DNA of 64,000 nt from CAVTPU01 sp963736695 (GTDB taxonomy: Bacteria > Actinomycetota > Actinomycetes > Mycobacteriales > Micromonosporaceae): assembly GCA_963736695.1 (NCBI GenBank), contig CAVTPU010000004.1, forward strand, positions 3,162,001-3,226,000, in the 5' to 3' direction. The notes under the pieces were generated by a model. That model was given only the letters and a program-made list of their open reading frames with translations, was not told where the DNA came from and did not search any database. The position numbers were made by a program, and so were the translations under genes. Within the stretch, counting starts at the first letter, position 1, and each line of letters starts with the position of its first letter. This document shows, in pieces, positions 1 through 8,810 of the stretch.

Positions 1-51
1 AAGGGTCCCAAGCGCACGGTCGCCGGCAAGAAGAAGCCCGGCAAGAAGTAA
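1..51 (+). CDS. rpsM: 30S ribosomal protein S13, C-terminal end (partial)
   Basis: The window opens inside this gene; only the last 16 codons and the TAA are present. The tail KGPKRTVAGKKKPGKK is the basic C-terminus typical of S13, which contacts 16S rRNA in the head of the small subunit. Placement directly before rpsK, rpsD and rpoA is the conserved alpha-operon order and supports the call. The start lies outside the window. Confidence 0.9.
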   Translation, partial: KGPKRTVAGKKKPGKK

Positions 52-90
52 CCGAACCGACCGCCACGACATACTGGAGCGCATACAGAC

Positions 91-499
91 ATGCCACCGA
101 AGGCACGTACCGGGCGCCGCCGTCAAGAAGGTCCGGCGCAAGGAACGCAAGAACGTCGCCCACGGGCAGGCGCACATCAAGAGCACCTTCAACAACACGA
201 TCGTGTCGATCACCGACCCGACCGGTGCGGTGATCTCCTGGGCCTCCGCCGGCCAGGTGGGCTTCAAGGGCTCGCGCAAGTCGACCCCGTTCGCCGCACA
301 GCTCGCCGCCGAGGCGGCTGCGCGTCGGGCGATGGAGCACGGCATGCGCAAGGTCGACGTCTTCGTCAAGGGCCCGGGCTCGGGCCGCGAGACCGCCATC
401 CGTTCGCTGAGGCCGCGGGCCTTGAGGTCGGACACGATCTCCGACGTCACGCCGCAGCCGCACAACGGATGCCGTCCGCCGAAGCGTCGCCGGGTCTGA
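91..499 (+). CDS. rpsK: 30S ribosomal protein S11 (frameshifted in this sequence)
   Basis: S11 of the 30S platform. The ATG at 91 gives MPPKARTG, but the frame then breaks. An extra base near 108-112 shifts to the frame that reads INNT/VSITDPTG-type S11 sequence from about 115 to 405. A missing base near 409 and an extra base near 434 bracket about nine out-of-frame codons before the conserved C-terminus ISDVTPQPHNGCRPPKRRRV. Correcting these three positions gives 135 residues, the usual actinobacterial length. S11 is essential and the net shift is just one base, so I read these as sequence errors rather than a pseudogene. It lies 39 bp after rpsM and 22 bp before rpsD. Confidence 0.9.
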
Positions 500-521
500 C
501 GGCAGGGAGAGTAAGAGAACA

Positions 522-1154
522 ATGGCTCGTTACACCGGTGCCGACTGCCGCCGCTGCCGTCGGGAGAAGATGAAGCTGTTCCTCAAGGGCTCCAAGTGCG
601 ACTGGGCCGAAGTGCCCGTTCGAGTCCCGTCCCTTCCCGCCCGGTCAGCACGGCCGCGGTCGGACCAAGGAGACCGAGTACCTGCTGCAGCTGCGGGAGA
701 AGCAGAAGGCCCGCCGCATCTACGGCGTGCTGGAGAAGCAGTTCCGCACGCTACTACGAAGAGGCCAACCGTCGCACCGGCAAGACCGGTGAGGTGCTGC
801 TGCAGATCCTCGAGTCGCGGCTCGACAACGTCGTCTACCGCGCCGGGTTACGCCAAGTCCCGCGACATGGCCCGCCAGTTGGTCAAGCACGGTCACTTCA
901 TCGGTCAACGGCAACAAGGTCGACATCCCGTCGTACCGCGTGACGGAGCACGACATCGTCGCAGGTGCGGGAGAAGTCCGCTGAGCTGACCCCGTTCGTG
1001 GTCGCCCGGGCCGAGGCCGGCACGCGCGGCGTTCCGGCGTGGCTCGAGGCGATCCCGAGCCAGATGAAGATCCTGATCCACTCGCTCCCGGCCCGCGCGG
1101 TCGATCGACACGCAGGTCCAGGAGCAGCTGATCGTCGAGCTCTACTCCAAGTAG
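522..1154 (+). CDS. rpsD: 30S ribosomal protein S4 (six apparent single-base insertions)
   Basis: S4 nucleates 30S assembly and in many bacteria also regulates the alpha operon. The start MARYTGADCRRCRREK is the zinc-ribbon-type N-terminus of actinobacterial S4, and the end is QLIVELYSK. Between them the correct frame changes six times, each explained by one extra base (near 607, 751, 846, 903, 961 and 1101). Removing six bases from 633 leaves 208 codons plus stop, the family length. The S4 RNA-binding domain segment MARQLVKHGHF is readable around 870-900. The density of insertions in an essential gene points to sequencing or assembly error. Confidence 0.9.
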
Positions 1155-1164
1155 TTTTGGTATC

Positions 1165-1200
1165 CCGGGAGCGGGTCGCTGGTTTGTGGCCCGCTCCCGG
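1165..1200 (+). terminator. GC-rich hairpin between rpsD and rpoA
   Basis: CCGGGAGCGGG (1165-1175) pairs perfectly with CCCGCTCCCGG (1190-1200) around a 14-nt loop. There is no T-run, as is common for actinobacterial terminators. It sits 10 bp after the rpsD stop and 100 bp before rpoA. It may partially terminate the ribosomal operon or act as a processing site. Confidence 0.55.
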
Positions 1201-1300
1201 ACACCGGCTCGGCGGATCAAACGGGTTTCTTGCTCGTTGAGGAACCGACACCAGTTTGGGCATCAAATAGCGGGTGCCCCGAACGAAAAGAGAAACAACA

Positions 1301-2327
1301 GTGCTGATCTCCCAGCGTCCGACTCTCACCGAAGAGTCGATCAACGAGACCCGGTCACGGTTCACCATCGAGCCGCTCGAGCCCGGGCTTCGGCTACACG
1401 CTCGGCAACTCGCTGCGGCGCACCCTGCTGAGTTCCATCCCGGGCGCGGCCGTCACCAGCATCAAGATCGACGGCGTGCTGCACGAGTTCACCACGATCC
1501 CCGGGGTCAAGGAGGACGTGGTCGAGCTGGTCATGAACGTCAAGGAGCTGTGCGTCAGCTCCGAGCACGACGAGCCGGTCTCGATGTACCTGCGCAAGCA
1601 GGGCCCAGGCGACGTGACGGCAGGAGACATCCAGCCGCCGGCCGGGGTCACGCGTGCACAACGCGCGACCTCAAGCTCGCCACCCTCAACGGCAAGGGCC
1701 GGCTCGACATGGAGCTGACCGTCGAGCGGGGTCGGGGCTACGTCATCGCCGTCGCAGAACAAGCAGGTCGGCCAGGAGATCGGCCGGATCCCGGTCGACT
1801 CGATCTACTCGCCGGTGCTCAAGGTGACCTACCGGGTCGAGGCGACCCGCGTCGAGCAGCGCACCGACTTCGACCGGCTCATCATCGACGTCGAGACGAA
1901 GCCGTCGATCACCCCGCGGACCGCGCTGGCCTCGGCCGGGTCGACGCTGGTGGAGCTCTTCGGCCTCGCCCGGGAGCTCGACGAGACCGCGGAGGGCATC
2001 GACATCGGGCCGTCGCCGCAGGACGCGCAGCTCGCGGCCGACCTGGCGCTGCCGATCGAGGAGCTGGACCTCACCGTGCGCTCCTACAACTGCCTCAAGC
2101 GTGAGGGCATCAACACGGTCGGTGAGCTTATCGGTCGCACCGAGGCCGACCTGCTCGACATCCGCAACTTCGGGCAGAAGTCCATCGACGAGGTCAAGAT
2201 GAAGCTGGCCGGCATGGGTCTGGGCCTGAAGGACTCGGCTCCCGTGTTCGACCCGACGCACGTGGTGGACACCTTCGCCGACGTCGATTACGACACCGAC
2301 GACTACCGCGAGACCGAGCAGCTGTAA
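1301..2327 (+). CDS. rpoA: DNA-directed RNA polymerase subunit alpha (frameshifted in this sequence)
   Basis: Alpha subunit that dimerises to nucleate the polymerase; its C-terminal domain contacts UP elements and activators. I choose GTG 1301 because MLISQRPTLTEE and TRSRFTIEPLEPG are the actinobacterial N-terminus. From about 1815 the frame is clean through the C-terminal domain (LDLTVRSYNCLKREGI, then the helix-hairpin-helix region DLLDIRNFGQKSIDEVK). Upstream, four net extra bases (near 1386, two between 1650 and 1665, one near 1752) break the frame. Subtracting four from 1027 nt gives 340 codons plus stop, the usual length. The gene lies 146 bp after rpsD, with a hairpin in the gap. Confidence 0.93.
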
Positions 2328-2346
2328 GACCACCACAGGCGCCGTC

Positions 2347-2367
2347 GGGCCGGGAACCTCCCGGCCC
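2347..2367 (+). terminator. Short hairpin between rpoA and rplQ
   Basis: GGGCCGGGA (2347-2355) and TCCCGGCCC (2359-2367) form a perfect 9-bp stem with a 3-nt loop in the 72-bp gap between rpoA and rplQ. No T-run follows. It is more likely a processing or attenuation hairpin within the operon than a full stop. Confidence 0.4.
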
Positions 2368-2399
2368 GCGACGCGAGAAGACCCGAAGGAGCACCTACG

Positions 2400-2892
2400 A
2401 TGCCTACGCCGACCAAGGGCCCTCGCCTCGGCGGCAGCCCGGCGCACGAGCGGCTGATGCTGGCGAAACCTCGCCACCTCGCTGTTCAAGCACGGCAAGA
2501 TCACAACGACGGAGACGAAGGCGAAGCGGCTGCGGCCGTTGGCCGAGCGTCTGGTCACCTTCGCCAAGCGGGGTGACCTGCACTCGCGCCGTCGGGTGCT
2601 GACCGTGATCCGGGACAAGGACGTGGTCTACACGCTCTTCGACCAGATCGCGCCGCGCTACAGCAACCGGCCGGGCGGGTACACCCGCATCGTCAAGGCC
2701 GGTCTGCGCAAGGGCGACGCCGCGCCGATGGCGATCATCGAACTCGTTGAGGAGCTGGTGGAGAGCACCCCAGCGCCCGCGAGCCGGTCGGGAGCCCGCA
2801 AAGCGGCGAAGGCCGACGCGGTGAAGGCGCTCGCCGGCGACACCGATGAGGCCACCGCCAGCGCTGATGCCGACAACTCCACCGCTTCCTGA
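2400..2892 (+). CDS. rplQ: 50S ribosomal protein L17 (one apparent insertion)
   Basis: L17 of the large subunit, at the peptide-exit side. ATG 2400 gives MPTPTKGPRLGGSPAHERLML. One extra A near 2466 breaks the frame, which then runs clean from GKITTTETKAKRLRPLAERL to the end. Correction gives 163 residues: the roughly 120-residue L17 core plus an Ala/Asp-rich acidic tail of the kind found in actinobacteria. The preceding GAAGGAG provides the ribosome binding site. It is the last ribosomal gene of this cluster. Confidence 0.92.
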
Positions 2893-3880
2893 CACAGCGG
2901 CCGGATTAGCACACCAGACGCCATCCGGGGCACAGGGCGACGCGAACACGTCCCCTCGTACCCCGGATGGCTTTGGTCTGGACGCGCTGGGCGAGGACTG
3001 GGTCCGGATTCGCATTGACCTTGGTTATGACGGCACCGAGTTCTCCGGTTGGGCCGCGCAGCCGGGGCGGCGCACCGTCGCCGGCGTGCTCACCGAGGCG
3101 CTGACCCGGATCACCGGCCCAGACGGGGCGAGGGGCCTCACCGTGGCCGGACGCACCGACGCCGGCGTGCACGCCAGCGCTCAGGTCTGCCACCTCGACG
3201 TGGTCGCCGCCACCTGGGAGTTGTTGCGCACCACGTTGGTGCGCCGGCTCGCCGGCGTTCTCCCCGTCGATGTGCGGGTCTATGCGATCCGCGAGGAGCC
3301 GCCGACCTTCGACGCCCGATTCTGTGCCACCTTTCGGCGCTATGAATATCGGGTGAGTGACGCCCCATGGGGATCGCCACCGCTGCGGCACCGAGACACC
3401 CTGGCTTGGCCCCGACCGCTGCGCGTCGAGGCGCTCAATGAGGCGTCGGTCGGTTTGATCGGCCACCACGACTTCGCCGCGTTCTGCCGTCGCAAAGACA
3501 ATGCGACCACCATCCGTACGATGAGACATCTGCGGTGGTGTCGCGACAGTTCAGGGGTCGTGGTGGCGAGCGTGCGAGCCGACGCCTTCTGTCAGGCCAT
3601 GGTGCGAAGTCTCGTTGGCGCACTGCTCGTGGTCGGCGACGGTCGGCGGGAGACGGCCTGGCCAGCGGGCCTGCTCGCCCGCCGACGGCGCGCTGACGAG
3701 GTGGTGGTGGCACCCGCGCACGGTTTGACGCTCGTCGAGGTGGGCTACCCAGACTCGGGCGACTACGCCGAGCGGGCGATGATCACCCGCCGTCGTCGTG
3801 ATCAGCCCGCGGGTGTCATGCTCGGCGTCGCGCCGGGCGGGCCCTCCGAGTGGTCGATCGACCACTCGGCGATCACCTGA
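2846..3880 (+). CDS. truA: tRNA pseudouridine(38-40) synthase TruA
   Basis: Converts U38-U40 of the anticodon arm to pseudouridine. The family core starts at VRIRIDLGYDGTEFSGWAAQ, and the catalytic Asp lies in VAGRTDAGVHASAQV. RRYEYRV, HHDFAAFCRR and MVRSLVGAL are further family blocks. The frame is intact. The start is uncertain: in-frame ATGs at 2846 and 2867 both overlap the end of rplQ and add a 45-50 residue low-complexity N-terminus, and there is no ATG/GTG closer to the core. The C-terminus overlaps the convergent gene at 3802-5091 by 79 bp, across a perfect palindrome. Confidence 0.88.
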   Translation: MRPPPALMPTTPPLPDTAAGLAHQTPSGAQGDANTSPRTPDGFGLDALGEDWVRIRIDLGYDGTEFSGWAAQPGRRTVAGVLTEALTRITGPDGARGLTVAGRTDAGVHASAQVCHLDVVAATWELLRTTLVRRLAGVLPVDVRVYAIREEPPTFDARFCATFRRYEYRVSDAPWGSPPLRHRDTLAWPRPLRVEALNEASVGLIGHHDFAAFCRRKDNATTIRTMRHLRWCRDSSGVVVASVRADAFCQAMVRSLVGALLVVGDGRRETAWPAGLLARRRRADEVVVAPAHGLTLVEVGYPDSGDYAERAMITRRRRDQPAGVMLGVAPGGPSEWSIDHSAIT

Positions 3881-5091
3881 TCGCGGAGATACTTCTCGAC
3901 GATGTCGTAGATCATCACTCGAAGGTGGGGGTCGGTGGAGGTCAGCTCCTTGCCGTCGGCCCGCGCCATCACCGCATAGACGAGAAAATGCCCGCGGGAG
4001 TCCCAGGCGAGCTGCGTGGCCGCGCGGCCGAGGATCTTCGCCGAGGGCGTGGAGATATAGCCGGTGAACCGCCCCTTGCCCGCGTCGAGGGTCTTCTTGA
4101 TCGCGGCGTTGGCCTTGGTGACCGCCGCGTCGTCGGTGAGATTGAAGACTCCGGCCGTGATGAGATGGCCCTTGTCGGGAGAGTAGAACGACGCGCGGAT
4201 CAGTTGTGAGCATCCATAGGTGGTCATCAGCGTGGCGAGGCTGCTGGTCGCGCCGATGCGGCAGTCCTTGCTCACCTGCGGCTTGCCGATCCGCTGATAG
4301 GGCGGCACCGCCGGATCGGCGATGATCTGCGCCGTCGGAAAGATGTCGTCGACCGTCATCGGTTTCGGGTCGGCGGTGCGGCTGGTGATGTCGCGTTTGG
4401 GCGGTGTCGGGGTGGCGTTGGGCAAAGCGCCGACCACGGTGTTGTCGTCTTTGACGAGCATGATCGTGCCGAATCCACAGGTGGCGACCACCGCGACCAC
4501 CGCGACCACGCTCAGTGCGATGATCCACGGCCGATGATGTGGCAACTGGCGCAACAGCTCAGGAACGGTCTGCGCGAACCGTGCCGGCCGTACGGCCCCC
4601 GGTGTGGGCCCTTCTCCCCGTCGCCCGGACCGACCCGGTGCAGGGGGTCGGTCCCGATCGGCCCGACCGTTCCCGGCCTGCGAGCGTGGCTGGTCGGATC
4701 TCGGCAGAGTCGTCGTTCCCGGAGCGGTCGGTCGTCTGCGCTCGCCACCTGGGTTGCGAGGCCCCGCGACGTGGGGGCCGTCGGTGCGCGGGTTGCTGGC
4801 ACGGGGACCGCGCTCATTCGGTCGGGTGACCCGGGGCTGCGCCGGACCGCTCACCGGCCAAGCTCCAGGCGGCGCCGTTGGCGGGCCGGCCGGCGGCGGA
4901 TATCCGGGGCGACCGAGGAAACGGGCGGGGGGCGGGGGCTGCGGCACGCGTGGCGGAGGCTGCCCGTGGGGGTGACCCGTGTCACGCCGTGGTGAAGCTC
5001 CTGGTGGCACGCCCGGGGGTTGGTTCGGGTCCGGCTGCGGCCGAGCGCCGGGGCGCTGGCGGCGCGGTGGCGGACCGTACCCGTGCGTCAT
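3802..5091 (-). CDS. Proline-rich single-pass membrane protein of unknown function
   Basis: 429 residues. About 185 N-terminal residues are dominated by Pro, Arg, Gly and Gln (PPPRVPQPPPPARF is typical), so this part is probably disordered and cytoplasmic. One hydrophobic helix follows (WIIALSVVAVVAVVATCGFG). The C-terminal part of roughly 215 residues is probably extracytoplasmic, with two cysteines (KDCRIGA, YGCSQL) that could form a disulfide. I do not recognise a named family. ATG 5091 is chosen because a -10-like TAGCCT ends 6 nt upstream, which suggests a leaderless transcript; GTG 5097 is also in frame. It converges on and overlaps truA. Confidence 0.7.
   Translation of the reverse strand: MTHGYGPPPRRQRPGARPQPDPNQPPGVPPGASPRRDTGHPHGQPPPRVPQPPPPARFLGRPGYPPPAGPPTAPPGAWPVSGPAQPRVTRPNERGPRASNPRTDGPHVAGPRNPGGERRRPTAPGTTTLPRSDQPRSQAGNGRADRDRPPAPGRSGRRGEGPTPGAVRPARFAQTVPELLRQLPHHRPWIIALSVVAVVAVVATCGFGTIMLVKDDNTVVGALPNATPTPPKRDITSRTADPKPMTVDDIFPTAQIIADPAVPPYQRIGKPQVSKDCRIGATSSLATLMTTYGCSQLIRASFYSPDKGHLITAGVFNLTDDAAVTKANAAIKKTLDAGKGRFTGYISTPSAKILGRAATQLAWDSRGHFLVYAVMARADGKELTSTDPHLRVMIYDIVEKYLRDQVIAEWSIDHSEGPPGATPSMTPAG
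3846..3869. terminator. 24-bp perfect palindrome in the overlap of two convergent genes
   Basis: CCGAGTGGTC (3846-3855) and GACCACTCGG (3860-3869) pair around a GATC loop. The palindrome lies inside both truA and the convergent membrane-protein gene, and both strands encode EWSIDHS from it. It could fold in either transcript and act as a bidirectional terminator. Confidence 0.55.
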
Positions 5092-5097
5092 AGTCAC

Positions 5098-5103
5098 AGG
5101 CTA
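5098..5103 (-). promoter_or_regulatory. -10 element for the proline-rich membrane protein (leaderless)
   Basis: On the minus strand TAGCCT, a TANNNT -10 hexamer, is separated from the ATG at 5091 by GTGACT (6 nt). Transcription would start at or next to the start codon. Confidence 0.5.
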
Positions 5104-5132
5104 CCGAAGCGCGTCGTCCATCTCGTGTTGCC

Positions 5133-5138
5133 CACAAT
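5133..5138 (+). promoter_or_regulatory. -10 element for the RsmC-like methyltransferase (leaderless)
   Basis: CACAAT followed by GGCGTT (6 nt) and then GTG 5145. The spacing fits transcription starting at the GTG, with no Shine-Dalgarno sequence. Confidence 0.4.
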
Positions 5139-5144
5139 GGCGTT

Positions 5145-5780
5145 GTGAGCGACGAGCACTATTTCAGCGTCCAGCCCCGACGTGCGGGCCGACCGACCGA
5201 GGTGACGGTCCAGATCCCCGGCCACGAACTGCGTCTCGCGGCCGCAACGGGTGTCTTCTCCGCGCAGCGGCTCGATCCGGGCACCGCCGTTCTGCTGCGC
5301 AAGGCCCCGCTGCCCGGACCCGACACCCAGGGCCAGCTGCTGGATCTTGGATGCGGATATGGGCCGATCGCCTGCGTGCTCGCGACAGTCGCGCCGTTGG
5401 CGAGCGTTGTCGCGGTTGACGTCAATGAAAGGGCATTGGACCTGGTACGGGTCAATGCCCGCCGGCTGGGAGTGGCGGACCGCCTCGTCGCGTCAACCGC
5501 CGACGAGGTCGCCGCCGAGCTTCGCTTCGGCCAGATTTGGTCGAATCCCCCAATTCGCATCGGCAAGCCCCAGATGCAGGCGATGATCACCCGGTGGTTG
5601 CCGCGACTCGAGCCCGATGGCGTGGCGTGGTTTGTTGTGGGCAGGCACCTCGGCGGCGACTCGCTCGCCGAGTGGCTCACCTCTCAGGGCTGGTCAGTCA
5701 CGCGCCACGCGAGCCAGAAAGGCTTCCGGGTGTTGCGGATCACGTGGGCCCCGTCGTCCGGCGCAGTCCCGTCCGGGTGA
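5145..5780 (+). CDS. Class I SAM-dependent methyltransferase, RsmC/RlmG-like
   Basis: 211 residues. The glycine-rich SAM loop LLDLGCGYGPIACVLA, the acidic strand VVAVDVNERALDLV and the catalytic NPP motif in WSNPPIRIGKPQ place it in the MTS family, which includes the 16S rRNA guanine-N2 methyltransferase RsmC and related N6-adenine or guanine enzymes. The substrate cannot be read from the sequence. GTG 5145 gives MSDEHYFSVQP, the start seen in this family. It is divergent from the proline-rich membrane protein and 70 bp upstream of the ABC-F gene. Confidence 0.82.
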   Translation: MSDEHYFSVQPRRAGRPTEVTVQIPGHELRLAAATGVFSAQRLDPGTAVLLRKAPLPGPDTQGQLLDLGCGYGPIACVLATVAPLASVVAVDVNERALDLVRVNARRLGVADRLVASTADEVAAELRFGQIWSNPPIRIGKPQMQAMITRWLPRLEPDGVAWFVVGRHLGGDSLAEWLTSQGWSVTRHASQKGFRVLRITWAPSSGAVPSG

Positions 5781-5850
5781 GCTACATCGCTGGTGGCCGT
5801 GCCGAAAATCGGGCGACATGGCTCGGCTACGCGGCGAGAATGGCCCGGTC

Positions 5851-7554
5851 ATGGGCTACATAGACGTCGCTGGCGTGCAGCACACCCTGCCTGACGGCCG
5901 GGTGCTCTTCGCCGATGTCTCCTTCCGGGTCGGCGAGGGCGCGAAGGTGGCGCTCGTCGGCCCGAATGGGGCCGGCAAGACGACGCTGCTGCGACTGGTC
6001 GCCGGGGATCTGCCGGTGCGCGTGGGGGCGATCGCCCGGGCCGGCGGTCTCGGCGTGATGCGACAGTTCATCGGAATGATCGGGCCTGGCGACGAGGGGC
6101 CGACGACCCTCGCGGATTTGGCGTTGAGCCTCGCGCCGCCGACGGTCGCGGCGGCGGGCGGGCGGTTGGTCGAGGCGGAGCGGCGGCTGCGTGAGGTCGA
6201 GCTGCGGGGTCGATTCACCGAGGCCGCACGGCGGGCCCAGGTGCGTTATGCCGAGGCGCTCAACGCGTGGGGCGAGGTCGGCGGCTATGACGCCGAGGTG
6301 CTCTTCGACACGGTGAGCGTCGCGGTGCTCGGCCTGCCCTGGGAGCAGACCAGAGATCGTCCTGTGTGGACATTTTCGGGCGGCGAGCAGAAGCGGTTCG
6401 CGGCCGAGCTGTTGCTGCGCGGCGGCGATGAGGTGCTGCTGCTCGACGAACCCGACAACTTCCTCGACGTCGCGGGCAAACGGTGGCTCGAGGCCCGACT
6501 GCGCGAATCGGGCAAGTCGGTGCTCTTCGTCTCGCACGACCGCGAACTGCTCGCGCAGACCGCCGACCGAGTGGTGACTGTGGAGGGTGGCGGCTCGTGG
6601 GTGCATGGCGGCGGTTTCGGCACCTGGCATGGGGCCCGGCGGGCCCGCAACGAGCGGCTCGACGAACTGCGACGGCGTTGGGACGAGGAGCATCAGAAAC
6701 TCAAGGATCTGGTGCTCTCGTTGAAACAGAAGGCGACCTACAACGACGGCATGGCCTCGCGTTATCAGGCCGCGCAGACCAGACTTCGCAAGTTTGAGGA
6801 GGCCGGGCCGCCCCAGGCGAGCACCAAGGAGCAGGAGATCCAGATGCGGCTCGCCGGTGGTCGCACCGGCAAGCGCGCGGTGATGTGTGAAGAGCTCGAG
6901 TTGGAGAACCTGACCTTCCCGTTCAGCCTGGAGATCTGGTATGGCGACCGGGTGGCGGTGCTCGGGGCGAACGGCACCGGCAAGTCGCACTTTCTGCGCC
7001 TGCTCGCCCGGGGCGGGACGGATTCGGCGGCGTCCACCGATCAGCCAGGTGTGGACGGTCCGCAAGCCCCGGCGTTGGCGTCGGTCGAGCACTCCGGCCG
7101 GGCGCGGCTCGGGGCCCGCGTGCGGCCGGGGCACTTCTCCCAGACCCACGACCGGCCCGATCTCGCCGGCCGGGCGCTTGCCGACATTTTGTGGCGTGGA
7201 GACCAGGCGCGGACTGGATTGCCCCGCGCGGAAGCGATGCGGGTGCTGTCCCGCTATGAGCTCGCCGCCCAGGCGGATCAGCGCTTCGACACCCTCTCGG
7301 GTGGTCAACAGGCCCGGTTCCTCGTGGCGTTGTTGGAGCTCTCCGGCGCGACGCTGCTGCTGCTCGACGAGCCGACGGACAACCTCGATCTCGCCTCGGC
7401 CGAGGCGTTGGAGGAAGGACTCAAGACCTTTGACGGTACGGTGATCGCGGTCACCCACGACCGATGGTTCACTCGGTCATTCAACCGGTTCGTCCACTTC
7501 GGAGGCGACGGAGAGGTGGTCGAGACCGATCACCCGGTCTGGGACGCGGACTGA
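5851..7554 (+). CDS. ABC-F family ATP-binding protein
   Basis: 567 residues with two ABC domains and no membrane segment, the ABC-F layout of ribosome-associated translation factors, some of which confer antibiotic resistance. Domain 1 has Walker A GPNGAGKTT, signature FSGGEQ and Walker B LLLLDEPDNFLD. Domain 2 has GANGTGKS, LSGGQQ and LLLLDEPTDNLD. The charged linker between them (RRRWDEEHQKLKDLVLSLKQ) fits the P-site tRNA-interaction motif. ATG 5851 starts directly at the first ABC domain. I cannot tell a housekeeping from a resistance role. Confidence 0.87.
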   Translation: MGYIDVAGVQHTLPDGRVLFADVSFRVGEGAKVALVGPNGAGKTTLLRLVAGDLPVRVGAIARAGGLGVMRQFIGMIGPGDEGPTTLADLALSLAPPTVAAAGGRLVEAERRLREVELRGRFTEAARRAQVRYAEALNAWGEVGGYDAEVLFDTVSVAVLGLPWEQTRDRPVWTFSGGEQKRFAAELLLRGGDEVLLLDEPDNFLDVAGKRWLEARLRESGKSVLFVSHDRELLAQTADRVVTVEGGGSWVHGGGFGTWHGARRARNERLDELRRRWDEEHQKLKDLVLSLKQKATYNDGMASRYQAAQTRLRKFEEAGPPQASTKEQEIQMRLAGGRTGKRAVMCEELELENLTFPFSLEIWYGDRVAVLGANGTGKSHFLRLLARGGTDSAASTDQPGVDGPQAPALASVEHSGRARLGARVRPGHFSQTHDRPDLAGRALADILWRGDQARTGLPRAEAMRVLSRYELAAQADQRFDTLSGGQQARFLVALLELSGATLLLLDEPTDNLDLASAEALEEGLKTFDGTVIAVTHDRWFTRSFNRFVHFGGDGEVVETDHPVWDAD

Positions 7555-7556
7555 TC

Positions 7557-7621
7557 GCGACCGGCGGAGCTTGCGACCGGGGAGAGCGCGGCCGGTTCAA
7601 TGTGCGACCGGCGGAGAGCTC
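7557..7621. repeat. Three imperfect direct repeats between convergent genes
   Basis: GCGACCGGCGGAG at 7557-7569, GCGACCGGGGAGAGC at 7573-7587 and GCGACCGGCGGAGAGCTC at 7604-7621 fill the gap between the ABC-F stop and the end of the convergent membrane-protein gene. No clear hairpin was seen. Confidence 0.5.
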
Positions 7622-8606
7622 AGCGCCGGTGCGCCAGGTCGGTGAGCACCAGGGTCGGTGGCTCCTGATAGACGCTGTCGGGCACAGTATGAATTGGCGA
7701 GTGTGGATAGCCGGACGCCGTCTGGGTGTTGGGCGTACCAAGCGTTGGTTGTGGTCGAGCGCCGGCCGCGCCACGCCGAGTCGGGGGCACAGCCACAAGA
7801 ATCGAGGCGCCGAGCCCCGCCACGACAGCGATGAGAACCGACCGCAGTGGTTGCGCCCGCAGGAGGTCGGCGGTGGACCCGGCGACGAGATAACTCGTCG
7901 CGACGAGGGCCGGCCCCGCGAAGCCGGATATCGCCACAGCCCACCGCTGCGCGCCACCCCAGCGGGCGATCACTGCCACCCCGAGGCCGAGCAGCCCGGC
8001 GACGGCGATGAACGATTCTGGACCGGACCACCATCCGGTGGGCGTCGACGGAGCGTCGACGATGCCCAGCCGCGGCGACGTGAAGGCCTCGCCGCTGCTT
8101 AGGCCGGCCGCCGCGGAGCCGATCCCGGCCAGCCATACCCACGCGACGACCGCACGCAGGTTGCCGGCGATCGGCGATACGAACAGGGCGAGCAGGGCCA
8201 GCACCAGTCCGGCGATGATCCCGGCGCCGCTGTGCAGCAACACCTCGAGGTCGGGATAGGCGGCGACGGGCGGAGTGGCGTCGCGGGCGGGCAGCCAAAT
8301 GAGGGTCATCGCCGCGCAGGCGCCGATGACCGCGAAGAGGGCGGCGGTGAGGCGGGCCATCACGCCTTCGGCCCGACCCGGCCTTATGACAGCGCGACGG
8401 CCCATCGCCGCCCCGGCGAGCACCGAGGCGGCGCAGATGAAGGCCAGCCAGCCGAGCAGGCCGAGCCAGCCGGAGTCGTCATCGGAGGGATAGCTGGCGT
8501 CCCAGCGGATGACACCGAGCGCCTGCGCCACCCCGAGCTGGGCGGCGAGGGCGACGACGGCGACGCCGGCCGAGGACCACATGAGTTTCGTCCATGCGCG
8601 AACCAC
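7620..8606 (-). CDS. Integral membrane protein of unknown function
   Basis: 328 residues with about eight hydrophobic stretches, for example AGVAVVALAAQLGVAQALGV, LGWLAFICAASVLAGAAMG, AGIIAGLVLALLALFVSP and SVLIAVVAGLGASILVAVP, and a short hydrophilic Pro/Thr-rich tail. I recognise no named family or catalytic motif. GTG 8606 is chosen because TAGGCT lies 6 nt upstream on the minus strand, the leaderless pattern that recurs in this window. It is convergent with the ABC-F gene, and a 479-bp gap separates it from rplM. Confidence 0.75.
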   Translation of the reverse strand: MVRAWTKLMWSSAGVAVVALAAQLGVAQALGVIRWDASYPSDDDSGWLGLLGWLAFICAASVLAGAAMGRRAVIRPGRAEGVMARLTAALFAVIGACAAMTLIWLPARDATPPVAAYPDLEVLLHSGAGIIAGLVLALLALFVSPIAGNLRAVVAWVWLAGIGSAAAGLSSGEAFTSPRLGIVDAPSTPTGWWSGPESFIAVAGLLGLGVAVIARWGGAQRWAVAISGFAGPALVATSYLVAGSTADLLRAQPLRSVLIAVVAGLGASILVAVPPTRRGAAGARPQPTLGTPNTQTASGYPHSPIHTVPDSVYQEPPTLVLTDLAHRR

Positions 8607-8612
8607 GGGCGA

Positions 8613-8618
8613 AGCCTA
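8613..8618 (-). promoter_or_regulatory. -10 element TAGGCT for the membrane protein (leaderless)
   Basis: TAGGCT on the minus strand, then TCGCCC (6 nt), then the GTG at 8606. The same hexamer and spacing occur before glmS, alr, guaA and sucC. Confidence 0.55.
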
Positions 8619-8810
8619 CGAGGATGTGGGGGCGAGCGCGAGGCCTAGCCGGACATGACATCAGTCGGCGGATCAGTCAGCGTCGAAGTGGGACGATCCA
8701 GCCACCCTCACCCACGGGGTGATACGCGCCCACGGGGGGCCGTCGGCAAGGGTGGCCGATCACGTCCGCCGCCGCCGTCCCATCGGCGACCGACTATGAT
8801 TCCAAGTGTC

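Noticed and set aside
522..1154. Programmed ribosomal frameshifting in rpsD, rpoA or glmM
   Set aside because: Too many shifts per gene, no slippery sequences or stimulatory structures at the sites, and single-base corrections restore normal lengths; sequence error is simpler.
5827..7458. 543-codon open frame antisense to the ABC-F gene
   Set aside because: Shadow of a gene with complete Walker and signature motifs.
7557..7621. Short direct repeats as a CRISPR or mobile-element footprint
   Set aside because: Only three imperfect copies, unequal spacing (16 and 31 nt), and no target-site duplication or adjacent element.
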